Shown: in pieces, positions 25,127 through 33,267 of the stretch | Layout: every line of letters starts with the position of its first letter | Numbering within the stretch: position 1 is the stretch's first letter | Assembly (NCBI GenBank): GCA_029260025.1 | Contig: JAJDDZ010000095.1 | Span: forward strand, 1-37,965 | Length of the DNA stretch: 37,965 nt | Direction: 5' to 3' | DNA from: Phycisphaerae bacterium | GTDB lineage: Bacteria; Planctomycetota; Phycisphaerae; UBA1845 | Translations under genes and position numbers: made by a program | The notes under the pieces: generated by a model | The model's database searches: none | Told to the model about the DNA's origin: nothing | The model's input: only the letters and a program-made list of their open reading frames with translations

Positions 25127-25714
25127 GTGACCGATTACACATTTTTCGATCGAGCGATTCAGTCTATTGATGCCGCTAACGCGCAAGATCCTCGTACGGA
25201 ACTCGTTGATGGGGAGGCTCAACCGAAAGAGCTTTTGTTTGCTCAACGAGTGACGGGGTGGGTTTTGAAGCTGGTTGATGATCCGTCTGAGGCGCTGCTC
25301 CTATCGGCGCGGGGGCATACGATTCGTCGATGGAAGATTGCTCGGGATACTTATCCGAAAAACAAGATTGGGTATCGAGAATGGCGAAATGCGCTGGCGC
25401 AGTTTCATGCTGATGAGACGGCGGCGATTTTGCATGAGGTTGGATATGGTGATGAGATGATTTCGCAGGTTTCGGCGCTTATTTTGCGGAAAAATCTTCC
25501 GGGTGATGCGGAGGCGCATGCGCTTGAAGATGCGGATTGCCTTGTGTTTCTTGAAACGAAGCTCGCGGGGTATCTGGATGATTGGGGCGACGCTAAGACA
25601 ATTAATATTTTGCGCAAGACGGCGGCGAAGATGACTGCGGAGGGACTTGGGTTTGTTTCGAGTCTTGATTTGGATGCGCGTAGCCTGGAACTTGTTGAAA
25701 AGGCGACGAGCTAA
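25127..25714 (+). CDS. DUF4202 family protein
   Basis: The best start is the GTG at 25127, 6 bases after a GGGAGGT ribosome site (25114-25120); this gives 195 residues. The frame can be extended to a TTG at 25079, but without a ribosome site. TFFDRAIQSIDAANAQDP, ELLFAQRVTGWVLKL and ARGHTIRRWKIARDTYP open the protein. HADETAAILHEVGYGDEMI and ALEDADCLVFLETKLAGYL match the DUF4202 pattern of His and Asp residues, which suggests an HD-like metal-dependent helical fold. The function is uncharacterised. Its TAA overlaps the TAG of convergent selD by two bases. Confidence 0.85.
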   Translation: MTDYTFFDRAIQSIDAANAQDPRTELVDGEAQPKELLFAQRVTGWVLKLVDDPSEALLLSARGHTIRRWKIARDTYPKNKIGYREWRNALAQFHADETAAILHEVGYGDEMISQVSALILRKNLPGDAEAHALEDADCLVFLETKLAGYLDDWGDAKTINILRKTAAKMTAEGLGFVSSLDLDARSLELVEKATS

Positions 25715-26757
25715 ACCAAGATCACGGATTGCTGGGTCCTTGGGAGGCAACGGCCTATGATCGAGGAGGATTGGGTTTTGTTTTTCTTTAGGGCTGCTAC
25801 CAGGGCGTCTGCTTTTTCCTCTGCTACGGCGATCAGGAGGCCGCCTGAGGTTTGGGCATCTGCTAGGATGTTGACTAGCAATTGATCTACGCCGGTTGCT
25901 TTGAAACGGTCGCCCAGGGCTTCTATATTTGAGATGTAGGCGCGGGTTAGCATTTTCTTTTTGGCGAGGGCGAGGGTTTGCTCCAGGAGTGGTACCGCGT
26001 TTGCCTCTATCTCTATGGTGAGGTTGCTACCATCTGCCATTTCGCTTGCGTGACCGACTAGACCGAAGCCTGTGATGTCGGTTACGCCTTTGACGCCGAT
26101 CTGCTTGGCTGCTTCGCATGCGCCGGCGTTCAGGTCGGTCATGACATCTACTGCTTGCTGCAACTGTTCGACTGGGATTTTTCCGAGTTTGGCGGCGGAG
26201 GTTAGGATTCCGCTGCCGATTGGCTTACTTAGGACGAGGACGTCGCCGACTCTCGCCCCGTCGTTTGTCCAGATTTTCTCTGGATGAACGATGCCTGTGA
26301 CTGACAAACCGTATTTGATCTCGGCGTCTCGGACGCTATGCCCCCCCGCTGTCACTGCCTTGGCTGCGGTTACTCGCTCGGCGCCGCCTTTTAGGATCTC
26401 GCCTAGAATCTCTATGGGTAACTCGTCGTCTGGGAAGCCGACAATGTTGAGCGCGGAAATTGGTCGTCCGCCCATTGCGTAGACGTCGGAGAGGCTGTTG
26501 GCTGCGGCGATGCGGCCGAACTGGTAGGGGTCGTCTACCAGGGGTGGGAAGAAGTCTAGCGTAAGTACGAGCGCCGTCGTTTCGTCTAATCTGTAGACTC
26601 CAGCGTCGTCAAAGTGGTCTGTGCCTACTAGCAAGTTTGGGTCTGTTTGTTTGGGTAGATTGCGCAGAACCTGCGCTGTTGCTCCCATGGGGAGCTTTCC
26701 CGCTCAGCCCGCACAAGTTGCATAGTCTGTTAGTCTTTTTTTTCTACCGAATGCCAT
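25711..26757 (-). CDS. selD: selenide, water dikinase, predicted selenoprotein (in-frame TGA = Sec18)
   Basis: SelD makes selenophosphate from selenide and ATP for selenocysteine or selenouridine synthesis. The frame from the ATG at 26757 reads MAFGRKKRLTDYATCAG, then TGA (26706-26704), then AGKLPMGATAQVL and on through DPNLLVGTDHFDDAGVYRL, TLDFFPPLVDDPYQFGRIAA, AGGHSVRDAEIKYGL, DITGFGLVGHASEM and DAQTSGGLL. Codon 18 aligns with catalytic Cys17 of E. coli SelD (AGCGCK versus AG-U-AGK), and Lys21 matches its essential Lys20. Read through, the protein is 348 residues, normal length. A conventional caller would start at the internal ATG (26688) and lose the active site. No ribosome site is obvious. 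An A8 run in codons 5-8 is a possible slippage or sequencing risk. The stop overlaps the DUF4202 stop. Confidence 0.93.
26661..26703 (-). promoter_or_regulatory. candidate bacterial SECIS element of selD
   Basis: Directly after the TGA two hairpins can form in the mRNA. The near one is GCTCCC-CAT-GGGAGC, starting 9 bases after the TGA. The farther one is GCGCAG-GTT-CTGCGC, whose loop begins about 33 bases after the TGA and has G as its first base, which fits the published bacterial SECIS model (UGA-to-loop spacing of about 16-37, G among the first two loop bases). Which one binds SelB is not decidable here. Confidence 0.6.
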
Positions 26758-26935
26758 GGTCGGGAGGATAGCGGAAGCTGTTGGCGGATGGCAAGAGATG
26801 GATGCAACTTGTGACGAGTTTGTGGGTATGTTGGTTTGGGCGGAGTTCGCTGGATCGGGGTTGGTGGGTGGACATGGGTGTGTTTCTTGTGACAATGTCA
26901 TGCGTCGCTGGCGGAAGGTCCGATGTTGCGGTTAG

Positions 26936-27958
26936 ATGAAGTGTGGAAACTTGATGCTTAAAGCTTCTTTTTTATCGTTGATGGTGGTCGTTGGCGCTTG
27001 CCCAGCGATGGGTCAGGATCTGGGTGCGCTGGCCAATGTGCGGGCTCGAGTTCGCCCGGTTTCACGTCATGTACCGCCGAATCGCCCCGTGATGGTCCAA
27101 TTTCTTTTGGAAAACACGGGCGGGGAAGCTGTGACTCTTTCTGTTCCGGGAACCGCTCCTGAGATTCCTTCGCCTGAGGCTGGTCTTCCGCTTAGCCATG
27201 TCTTCAGCGGGGGGAGGGAGGTTTCTGGTGTTACGGTGACGACTGAGGCGGGTCGTCCTTGGAATCGGCCTGCTGGGTTTCGTAAACCTGACCGTGCTGC
27301 GATTTTGATTTTGGGCGCTCATAGCGTTGTTGGGATTACTGTTGATCTTCGTGATTTCTTTCCTTCGCTTCGTGGGTCGGGTCGGTTTGGCGTGAAATGG
27401 GCACCCTATGGCGAAGCAATCGCGAGCGAAGAAGTCTTCATCGACGTGAAGCCTCGAAAGCAGGTCGAGATAACTCTCGATGAGGGGAAGCTGCTGATCG
27501 ATCTTTTCTATGACGACGCGCCTGCGCATGTCGCGAACTTTCTTGATCTTGCGTCTTCTGGGTTTTACACTGGGAAGAACTTTCACCGTAGCGTGCCGGG
27601 GTACATGATTCAGGGGGGCTGTCCGCGTGGCGACGGAAGCGGGATTCGTCTTGACGGGAACCGTCTCGCTGGCGAGCTGAACGAACATAAACACAACAAG
27701 GGGAGCGTTTCTATGGCGCTTCTTGATGACGATCCGAACTCTGGTAGTTCCCAATTCTTCATCACGAATACGCGTGTTAAGGAATGGGACGAGCAATACA
27801 CGATCTTTGGCGAGCTTTCCGGGGATGAGTCGCTTGCGACGCTTGACCGGTTGATGAAGCTTGAGGTTGATGACGAGGGGCGACCTACGAAGTCCGTTTA
27901 TATGAGGACTGTTCGTGTGATCGATGCTCCGTCAGCACGCCAATATGCCAGTCCGTAG
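26936..27958 (+). CDS. secreted cyclophilin-type peptidyl-prolyl isomerase with N-terminal extension
   Basis: This 340-residue protein has a signal peptide (LMLKASFLSLMVVVGACPAMGQ; cleavage after AMG, or lipidation at VGAC). Residues about 30-170 form a beta-rich, possibly immunoglobulin-like domain (VMVQFLLENTGGEAVTLSVP; VGITVDLRDFFPSLRGSGRF) of unknown role. The C-terminal cyclophilin domain (about 178-330) has APAHVANFLDLASSGFYTG, NFHRSVPGYMIQGGCPRGDG (catalytic Arg in FHR) and GSSQFFITN. It isomerises Xaa-Pro bonds in periplasmic or surface proteins. An alternative start at 26954 (Met7) is possible. It is divergent from selD, with about 180 bases between starts. Confidence 0.9.
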   Translation: MKCGNLMLKASFLSLMVVVGACPAMGQDLGALANVRARVRPVSRHVPPNRPVMVQFLLENTGGEAVTLSVPGTAPEIPSPEAGLPLSHVFSGGREVSGVTVTTEAGRPWNRPAGFRKPDRAAILILGAHSVVGITVDLRDFFPSLRGSGRFGVKWAPYGEAIASEEVFIDVKPRKQVEITLDEGKLLIDLFYDDAPAHVANFLDLASSGFYTGKNFHRSVPGYMIQGGCPRGDGSGIRLDGNRLAGELNEHKHNKGSVSMALLDDDPNSGSSQFFITNTRVKEWDEQYTIFGELSGDESLATLDRLMKLEVDDEGRPTKSVYMRTVRVIDAPSARQYASP

Positions 27959-28373
27959 CCGTTTCCTCCGACCTCTAGCCTCCAAGGTGCCCCTATCTGC
28001 TTCCAATGCCTGTGAACGCGTGGACTTTCTGCGATCGTGCACGGCCGATTCACGTTTTGGCAATTGCCTGAGCTCTGTTCCGATAAGTGGATTCGAATTC
28101 TTTTTCTCGCCGGGGTCGAATTCAGGAAATGGATCGGGGTCGTAACTGCCTCATTTATCGGCCTGCCGCATCCCTTGAGGCGATGTGCCTGTTGATTTAC
28201 TGGGTCGAGCGCGGTGTTGGGTGAAATAGGCTGGGTATCGGACGCTGGTAGGCCCAACCGGGTCTCTGAAACTGTCGATGTTGTATACTGTGGTTCACCG
28301 CGTGGCTGTTTGGTTGGGGCTTGTTCCTTGATCTATTTGGTTGCAGGTTTTTGATAGCGGGGGTTTCTTGTTC
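27959..28373. other. intergenic interval between cyclophilin and HDOD genes
   Basis: This 415-base interval has no supported gene. A minus-strand frame (27932 to about 28147) encodes an acidic then basic stretch without a start codon or ribosome site. No terminator with a T-run was seen. Confidence 0.5.
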
Positions 28374-29480
28374 ATGGGTCTTTGGGATTGGATATTAGGC
28401 GCGATCATTGGCGATGAAGGATCTCGTGGTAGGGACCGTGCGGACTCCAGCGTTTCTGTGCTTGACGACGCGACTGACGATGGGTTGTTTGAATTCGGTG
28501 CGGACCCGCTCCCCCCCACCACCCTGCCTCTGCCGACGAACTCAGCTGAGACGGCTGACGAAGGTGATGCCTGCTGGTGGAAACCTCCTGGGGTTGATCG
28601 AACTGATTATACGTCGGGTGTTGATATGGATCCGCCGGCAGAGATACGTGTTGTCGAAGAGCTGTTGGTTTCTCACTTCGATGGGCATGACCTTGCGATG
28701 CCGCCGTTTCCTCAGGTGGCTGAGCGGGTCCTTAAACAACTTCGGGATCGAAAATGTAACATGACTCAGGTGGCGAACCTGATCGCAGAAGATCAAGTGA
28801 CTACGGCGAGCGTTTTGCGAATGGCGAACTCTCCTTTGTACCGTGGTCTGGATAAGATTACGTCGTTGCAGCAGTCTGTAACTCGCCTTGGTGCTAACGC
28901 TGTTCGTACACTGATGATGCATCATTCGTTGAAGGCAGCGGTTTTTGGAAAGAAGAGTTCAAACGAGAGTCTCATTGATTTGGTTTGGGGTGGATCGCTT
29001 GCGAGCGCGACTGTGATGCGGACGCTGGCGAAATTCACAGGGATTGATGCTGAAGACGCCTTCCTGATTGGGTTGATGCACGACATTGGGAATGTGATCG
29101 TTCTTCGGACCGTAACAGAAGAGGAACGACGCTTTCGGATGACGATTGATGTTCGCTCTTTCGAGTACCTATGCCATGTTTCTCATCAAGAGTTTGGTGA
29201 GCTGGTGGCTGACGCTTGGAAGCTGCCGGAGCGAGTTAAGGCGTTGATCTGCGATCATCACACTTATCCTGCGATTGATGATCCTCTGCGTACTGAGCGA
29301 CTGATGCTGATCGTGACGGATATGATTAACCAGATGTTGGGGTATGGTCCGGAAGCACAGTACGACCTACTTGGCACTCGGGCGGTCGAGGATCTTGGTC
29401 TTTTGAACTCTCCTCTGTTCGGTCGATGCCTTGCGGAGCTACCTTTGAAGATCGAAGAGATCACGAAGTCTTTGGCGTAA
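28374..29480 (+). CDS. HDOD-domain protein
   Basis: This protein has about 368 residues from the ATG at 28374, with a G-rich stretch upstream as a weak ribosome site; an upstream TTG at 28341 is less likely. The N-terminus MGLWDWILGAIIGDEGSRG is followed by an acidic, low-complexity linker to about residue 85. The HDOD domain spans roughly 105-300: MPPFPQVAERVLKQL, VTTASVLRMANSPLYRG, SLQQSVTRLGANAVRTLMM and IGLMHDIGNVIVLR. HDOD proteins are HD-GYP relatives lacking phosphodiesterase residues, used in signalling, chemotaxis and motility control. The HD pair is present but the GYP loop is absent. The partner is unknown. Confidence 0.9.
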   Translation: MGLWDWILGAIIGDEGSRGRDRADSSVSVLDDATDDGLFEFGADPLPPTTLPLPTNSAETADEGDACWWKPPGVDRTDYTSGVDMDPPAEIRVVEELLVSHFDGHDLAMPPFPQVAERVLKQLRDRKCNMTQVANLIAEDQVTTASVLRMANSPLYRGLDKITSLQQSVTRLGANAVRTLMMHHSLKAAVFGKKSSNESLIDLVWGGSLASATVMRTLAKFTGIDAEDAFLIGLMHDIGNVIVLRTVTEEERRFRMTIDVRSFEYLCHVSHQEFGELVADAWKLPERVKALICDHHTYPAIDDPLRTERLMLIVTDMINQMLGYGPEAQYDLLGTRAVEDLGLLNSPLFGRCLAELPLKIEEITKSLA

Positions 29481-29496
29481 CTCCGCAGGATCTTTT

Positions 29497-30513
29497 TTAC
29501 TTGGTTTCTTGCCCGCGCGGTCCTCGATTTGATTTTAAGTTCTCTGGGTGTGGGGTTTTAGTATTCCTTTCCGGCGGCGGGACCTGAACAATTGACACTC
29601 CCGATCCGTCTGGGTTCATCGTATACATCGCGTCCTCTTCCGCGCCGCCTCTTCGGGAGGTGAACAGGATTTTCTCTCCGTCTGGAGAGAAGACGGGCGA
29701 AACATCCATCCCGCCTTCATTTGTCAATCTTCTGACGTCGGTACCATCTTCGTTGGCGATGTAGATTTCCATTTCTGCTGGGTTGTAGGCGGGTTTCTCG
29801 CCGGGTTTCAACTTAACATGTCGCTGAGACGCGAAGGTGATTTTCTTTCCGTCTGGTGAGACATCTGGATGAAATTCGTAGTTCTTGCTGGTTAGGAGTC
29901 GTTGTTGGTTTGAACCGTCGGCATTCATTCGATAAATCTGGTCGTAGCTATCGCGACGGGAGACAAAAACGATGGTCTTTGCGTCGGGGAAAAACTTTGG
30001 TGAAAAGTCTGAGGCTTTGTTGTCGGTGAGTCGGATTACGCCCTTGCCGTCTATGGGTTTCTTGAAGATGTCGAAATTCTGGTCGTGAGACAGGTGGTTG
30101 CTTGCGAAGACGATCTGCCTTCCGTCTGGGGCCCATGCGGGGTCGCCTTCGTATCCGTGGAAGGTTGTTATCCTAGATTCGCGTCTTGTCTTGGTATCGA
30201 TGACGTAGATGTCGAACTCTTGCTCGTTGACAGGTAAGAGTTTGTCGTGCCCGTGGCCTCGGAAGAATAATAGCGTTCTTCCATCTGGTGACCAGACGGG
30301 GTGGAAATCTTCTGCGCGGTTGAAGCTGAAATGCGTTAGTCCCCCGGACTTTGTATCGATTACATAGATCTCGCGATCTCGTTCTCTGATCGCGTCGAAA
30401 GCGATGCTGGTTCCGTCGGATCGCCAGCTCTGAGCGTTTGCGTCAACCGCCATGACTCCGGCGCAGACCATCGCGGCGTAAATCGGGATCGCGCTCGGTT
30501 TCAACTTTCTCAT
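29497..30513 (-). CDS. secreted TolB-like beta-propeller protein (PD40 repeats)
   Basis: This 338-residue protein has a signal peptide (IPIYAAMVCAGVMAVDANAQ, cleavage after NAQ). Five to six propeller blades each carry the PD40 motif: HPVWSPDGRTLLFF, DPAWAPDGRQIVFAS, SPKFFPDAKTIVFVS, HPDVSPDGKKITFAS and SPVFSPDGEKILFTS. A Pro/Lys-rich tail ends the protein. The TolB domain that normally precedes the propeller in TolB proper is missing, and no tol/pal genes are near, so this is a periplasmic binding propeller rather than TolB itself. A GAAGGGAG element lies about 12 bases before the ATG. It is divergent from flagellin. Confidence 0.88.
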   Translation of the reverse strand: MRKLKPSAIPIYAAMVCAGVMAVDANAQSWRSDGTSIAFDAIRERDREIYVIDTKSGGLTHFSFNRAEDFHPVWSPDGRTLLFFRGHGHDKLLPVNEQEFDIYVIDTKTRRESRITTFHGYEGDPAWAPDGRQIVFASNHLSHDQNFDIFKKPIDGKGVIRLTDNKASDFSPKFFPDAKTIVFVSRRDSYDQIYRMNADGSNQQRLLTSKNYEFHPDVSPDGKKITFASQRHVKLKPGEKPAYNPAEMEIYIANEDGTDVRRLTNEGGMDVSPVFSPDGEKILFTSRRGGAEEDAMYTMNPDGSGVSIVQVPPPERNTKTPHPENLKSNRGPRGQETK

Positions 30514-30729
30514 CCTCTAACTCCCTTCCGCACACAAGCAGATTTGTCGCAATTGAGACGGTAGCGAATATTGACGCACGTTGTCAAACTCTCCGGCTTG
30601 TTGGATACGCGGACGTTGCGCTTTGAATCGAGCTAGTGGAATGATCGGACGTTGGGGCTTGAGAGATTCGGGAGGTCGTTTATCGACGAAAGACTTGCTT
30701 CGCCTTAGAAGATATTGAAAGATTCTTTC

Positions 30730-31527
30730 ATGCTAAGACCACTTTCGAGCTCGGCGGGTTTATCGGCGATTCATTCGTACCAGCGGAATCAACGGAACAT
30801 GAACCAAACGCTCACGCGACTCTCGACCGGGCGGCGTATCAACTCGGGGAAAGATGACCCGGCGGGTCTGATTTCTTCTGAGCGACTGTCGGCGGAGATC
30901 AAATCGCTCGAGGCGGAGAGTAGGTCTTTGGCGCGTGCGGATGCGAATGCGAATATCGCGGAGGGGCATGCTGCGCAGATGTCTGAGCTGTTTGGTGAGC
31001 TTCGTTCGCTTCAGATCGCCAGTGCAAATGACGCGGGTCTTACCGAAGGTGAGCGGGCTGCTAATCAACAGCAGGTGGATAGTATCGTTGATAGCATTCA
31101 ACGATTTCACGGAGACGCGACGGCATCATTGGACGGGATCTCAATGCCGGGGACCGGTAACGCAGATGTTGCGACTGCTTACGATGATGCTCTTGCGGCT
31201 GCTGTTAGCGTTCGGTCTGGTGGGGAGAACGATCTCTCGAGCGGAAACGCTACGGCGGCGATGGCTGCCCTTGATGCTGCATCTACCGGGATCGCTACCT
31301 CGCGTGGTCGGATTGGTGGGTTTCAGAAGAATGTTGTCGGACCTCGCCTTCGGTCGAATGAGATTGCGATTGAGAATCTTTCGGATAGTCGTAGTCGGAT
31401 CGCTGATGCTGATTACGCCGTAGAGCTGAGCCATTTGGCGCGGCAGGAAGTTATTGCGAAGGCTGGGATCAAAGTCTTGGGTATTGCGGCGAACCAGAGT
31501 CGGTCGATTCTTGATATGTTCAGGTAG
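30730..31527 (+). CDS. minimal flagellin
   Basis: This protein has 265 residues from the ATG at 30730. Conserved D0/D1 ends are present: N-terminal NQTLTRLSTGRRINSGKDDP then AGLISSERLSAEIKSLEAES, and C-terminal DADYAVELSHLARQEVIAKA then GIKVLGIAANQSRSILDMFR. The variable D2/D3 region is almost absent: only about 80 residues rich in Ala, Asp and Gly lie between. Flagellin is the filament subunit, secreted by the flagellar type III system and needing no signal peptide. The gene stands alone, without hook, cap or chaperone genes nearby. No convincing sigma-28 or sigma-54 promoter was seen upstream. Confidence 0.93.
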   Translation: MLRPLSSSAGLSAIHSYQRNQRNMNQTLTRLSTGRRINSGKDDPAGLISSERLSAEIKSLEAESRSLARADANANIAEGHAAQMSELFGELRSLQIASANDAGLTEGERAANQQQVDSIVDSIQRFHGDATASLDGISMPGTGNADVATAYDDALAAAVSVRSGGENDLSSGNATAAMAALDAASTGIATSRGRIGGFQKNVVGPRLRSNEIAIENLSDSRSRIADADYAVELSHLARQEVIAKAGIKVLGIAANQSRSILDMFR

Positions 31528-31599
31528 GTAGCATCTCTGTTCTCGATTACGCCTTGTTTGGGCGTACCTTTGTCTTTACTGCGTTCGGATGACTTGCGC

Positions 31600-32286
31600 C
31601 TAGCCAGAACTACCGAATAGCGCGTAGTTGAAGTATCGCCATGAGTTTTCGAATGGGATTCCGAACACATCGAGCGTTGTGTTGATAGAGTCCATGAAGA
31701 TTCGGCGGATTGGTTCGAAGGATAGCGCCAGGTAAAGGATGATTAGTCCCTTCCAGCCTAGTGCGTTGGCGCGATGGCGGGCGTCTGGGGTGAGATAAGG
31801 TTCGATCATGCCGTAGCCATCCAGAGGCGGGATGGGGATTAGGTTGAAGAAAACCGAGAAAATCTGGAGGACTGTCATTGCACATAGGAGCATGACCCAC
31901 ATGGGTTGCTGGATGGCGTTTGGATCTACGACGCCGGTGCGGGGGTGGACGATGGCTGCGAGAATTAGGAAGAGTATGAAATTCGAGGCGGGGCCTGCTG
32001 CGGAGACGAGGGCTGACCAGTTGCGACTTCGCAGTGAGGTTTCGTCAATGTAAACGGCGCCACCGGGAAGCGGAACGCCTCCTAGCATTAGAAAAATTGC
32101 GGGGACGAGTATTGATGAAACGGGGTGGACGAAGGCGAAGATGTTGAAGTGCAGGTAGCCCTTGTCTTTGACTGATTTATCGCCGCCGAGATAGGCGACT
32201 AGGGCGTGGGCGAACTCGTGGATGCATACGGAGAACATCCAGCAAATTAGAACGGCGCCGAAGAGCGGTGTTAGTCGGTTGGCCAC
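31600..32286 (-). CDS. site-2-protease-type (M50) membrane metallopeptidase
   Basis: This 228-residue polytopic protein has a GTG start at 32286, 10 bases after the Nudix-like gene stop. The zinc motif HEFAH (residues 23-27) lies in the first helix. GPASNFILFLILAAI and FFNLIPIPPLDGYGMIEP, with the third ligand Asp in PPLDG, are typical of the compact rhomboid-like 'YwhC/SREBP-type' M50B subgroup. No PDZ domain is present. Family members cleave transmembrane segments in regulated proteolysis. No anti-sigma factor is nearby, so the substrate is unknown. Close spacing suggests cotranscription with the Nudix-like gene. Confidence 0.9.
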   Translation of the reverse strand: MANRLTPLFGAVLICWMFSVCIHEFAHALVAYLGGDKSVKDKGYLHFNIFAFVHPVSSILVPAIFLMLGGVPLPGGAVYIDETSLRSRNWSALVSAAGPASNFILFLILAAIVHPRTGVVDPNAIQQPMWVMLLCAMTVLQIFSVFFNLIPIPPLDGYGMIEPYLTPDARHRANALGWKGLIILYLALSFEPIRRIFMDSINTTLDVFGIPFENSWRYFNYALFGSSG

Positions 32287-32296
32287 TCTTTGGGTC

Positions 32297-32938
32297 CTAT
32301 GCGGTGCAGCGGGTCATTTGGTCTAGTTTTTCGACGCACAGGCTGGACCAGGTTTCTAGCGTTTCGCGGATTTCGTGCAGCTCTCTTGCTGTCATGAAGG
32401 CTAGTTGTGTGATCATCTGCTCTTTTCTTGTTACCTTTGGTGCGTCCAGGTCCCACAGGTGGACGATGCCGAGGTGGACCTTGCCGACTTCGCTTGAATC
32501 ATCGTTCAGCAAGGCGACGACTGAGTTGGAATAGGTTGTGTCTACGTTGACTTCTTCATCAACTTCTCTTTTGACGGCGGCGAGGTAGGCGTCTCTAAAA
32601 TCGCTTCGTTCGACGGGAGCGTGGCCTGGGGGAGTGTGGTCTTCGGGATTGATATGTCCGCCGATTCCGATCGATCGTTTGCCTACGAGTCTTGTTTCAC
32701 CTGCCCTAGTCCCTCGAACGTAGCTGAGGTATTTGTCCCCGGATCGCATGATGACGTAGGGGATCAGCTGCTGGAAGTTTGGGTCGGTTTCTGCATCTGC
32801 TCTGGGGATGAAACGGGGGATGCCAGCTACGAAGAACGCGTCGAGATAGCGGTCTACGTCGAAGGCTAGTCCGTGGAAGTCGCCTACGGCATCGAAGACT
32901 TTTCGTTCTATGACGAGTACTTGTTCTTCTTGGGGCAT
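32297..32938 (-). CDS. Nudix-like hydrolase with a stretched Nudix box
   Basis: This 213-residue protein has an N-terminal segment LVIERKVFDAVGDFHGLAFD and a core with YVIMRSGDKYLSYVRG, RSIGIGGHI and YLAAVKREVDEEV. The REVDEEV half of the Nudix box is intact, with its metal-binding Glu residues. The upstream G-x5-E half is replaced by a longer loop (about 22 residues between GGHI and the helix), and the Gly after the EE pair is Asn. A similar architecture is seen in 'phosphoesterase' proteins of this family; substrate unknown. An AAGGGA ribosome site precedes the ATG. It is the upstream partner of the M50 peptidase. Confidence 0.78.
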   Translation of the reverse strand: MPQEEQVLVIERKVFDAVGDFHGLAFDVDRYLDAFFVAGIPRFIPRADAETDPNFQQLIPYVIMRSGDKYLSYVRGTRAGETRLVGKRSIGIGGHINPEDHTPPGHAPVERSDFRDAYLAAVKREVDEEVNVDTTYSNSVVALLNDDSSEVGKVHLGIVHLWDLDAPKVTRKEQMITQLAFMTARELHEIRETLETWSSLCVEKLDQMTRCTA

Positions 32939-33267
32939 ATCGTCGATCCCTTTTTGTTGGTCGCAAGTGGTGGGCTGTCATCAATCGCAAGCCCTCTTGC
33001 TCAAGTGACACGTTACCGGAGCGTACGTCGTCGGGCAAGGTGATTTCTTGGCACGGTAATTGCCTGCGATGCGGGGACTTGTGATTAACAGGTCGCGTGG
33101 GGTTGAGAAATCTCCTTTGGCTATTTTGTAATCCTAGACTTGTTGCTGGCAGTGGGCCGGGGACGTAGAATGCCCTTGCGTTTGCGGGGTAGGATTATCG
33201 CTTAGGGCGCGTGCGTCACCGCCTAGCGATCGGGCATTCTCGGCAATCGCCAAAGGAGTCCCTATCT
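32939..33267. other. divergent intergenic interval
   Basis: This 329-base interval lies between the Nudix-like gene (minus) and the four-heme gene (plus). It holds a candidate promoter at 33143-33171 and an AAAGGAG ribosome site at 33251-33257. No small gene is evident. Confidence 0.5.
33143..33171 (+). promoter_or_regulatory. candidate promoter for the four-heme gene
   Basis: TTGCTG (33143-33148) is followed after 17 bases by TAGAAT (33166-33171), about 97 bases upstream of the ATG at 33268. The -10 match is good and the -35 poor. Confidence 0.3.

Noticed and set aside
27932-28147. Minus-strand frame with an acidic then basic composition (YDPDPFPEFDPGEKK)
   Set aside because: It lacks an ATG or GTG start, is bounded by stops and overlaps the cyclophilin gene's 3' end; it could be a gene remnant but nothing supports that.
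30600-30625. Sigma-54-like GG...GC pattern upstream of flagellin
   Set aside because: The spacing between the GG and GC elements is three bases too long for a sigma-54 promoter.
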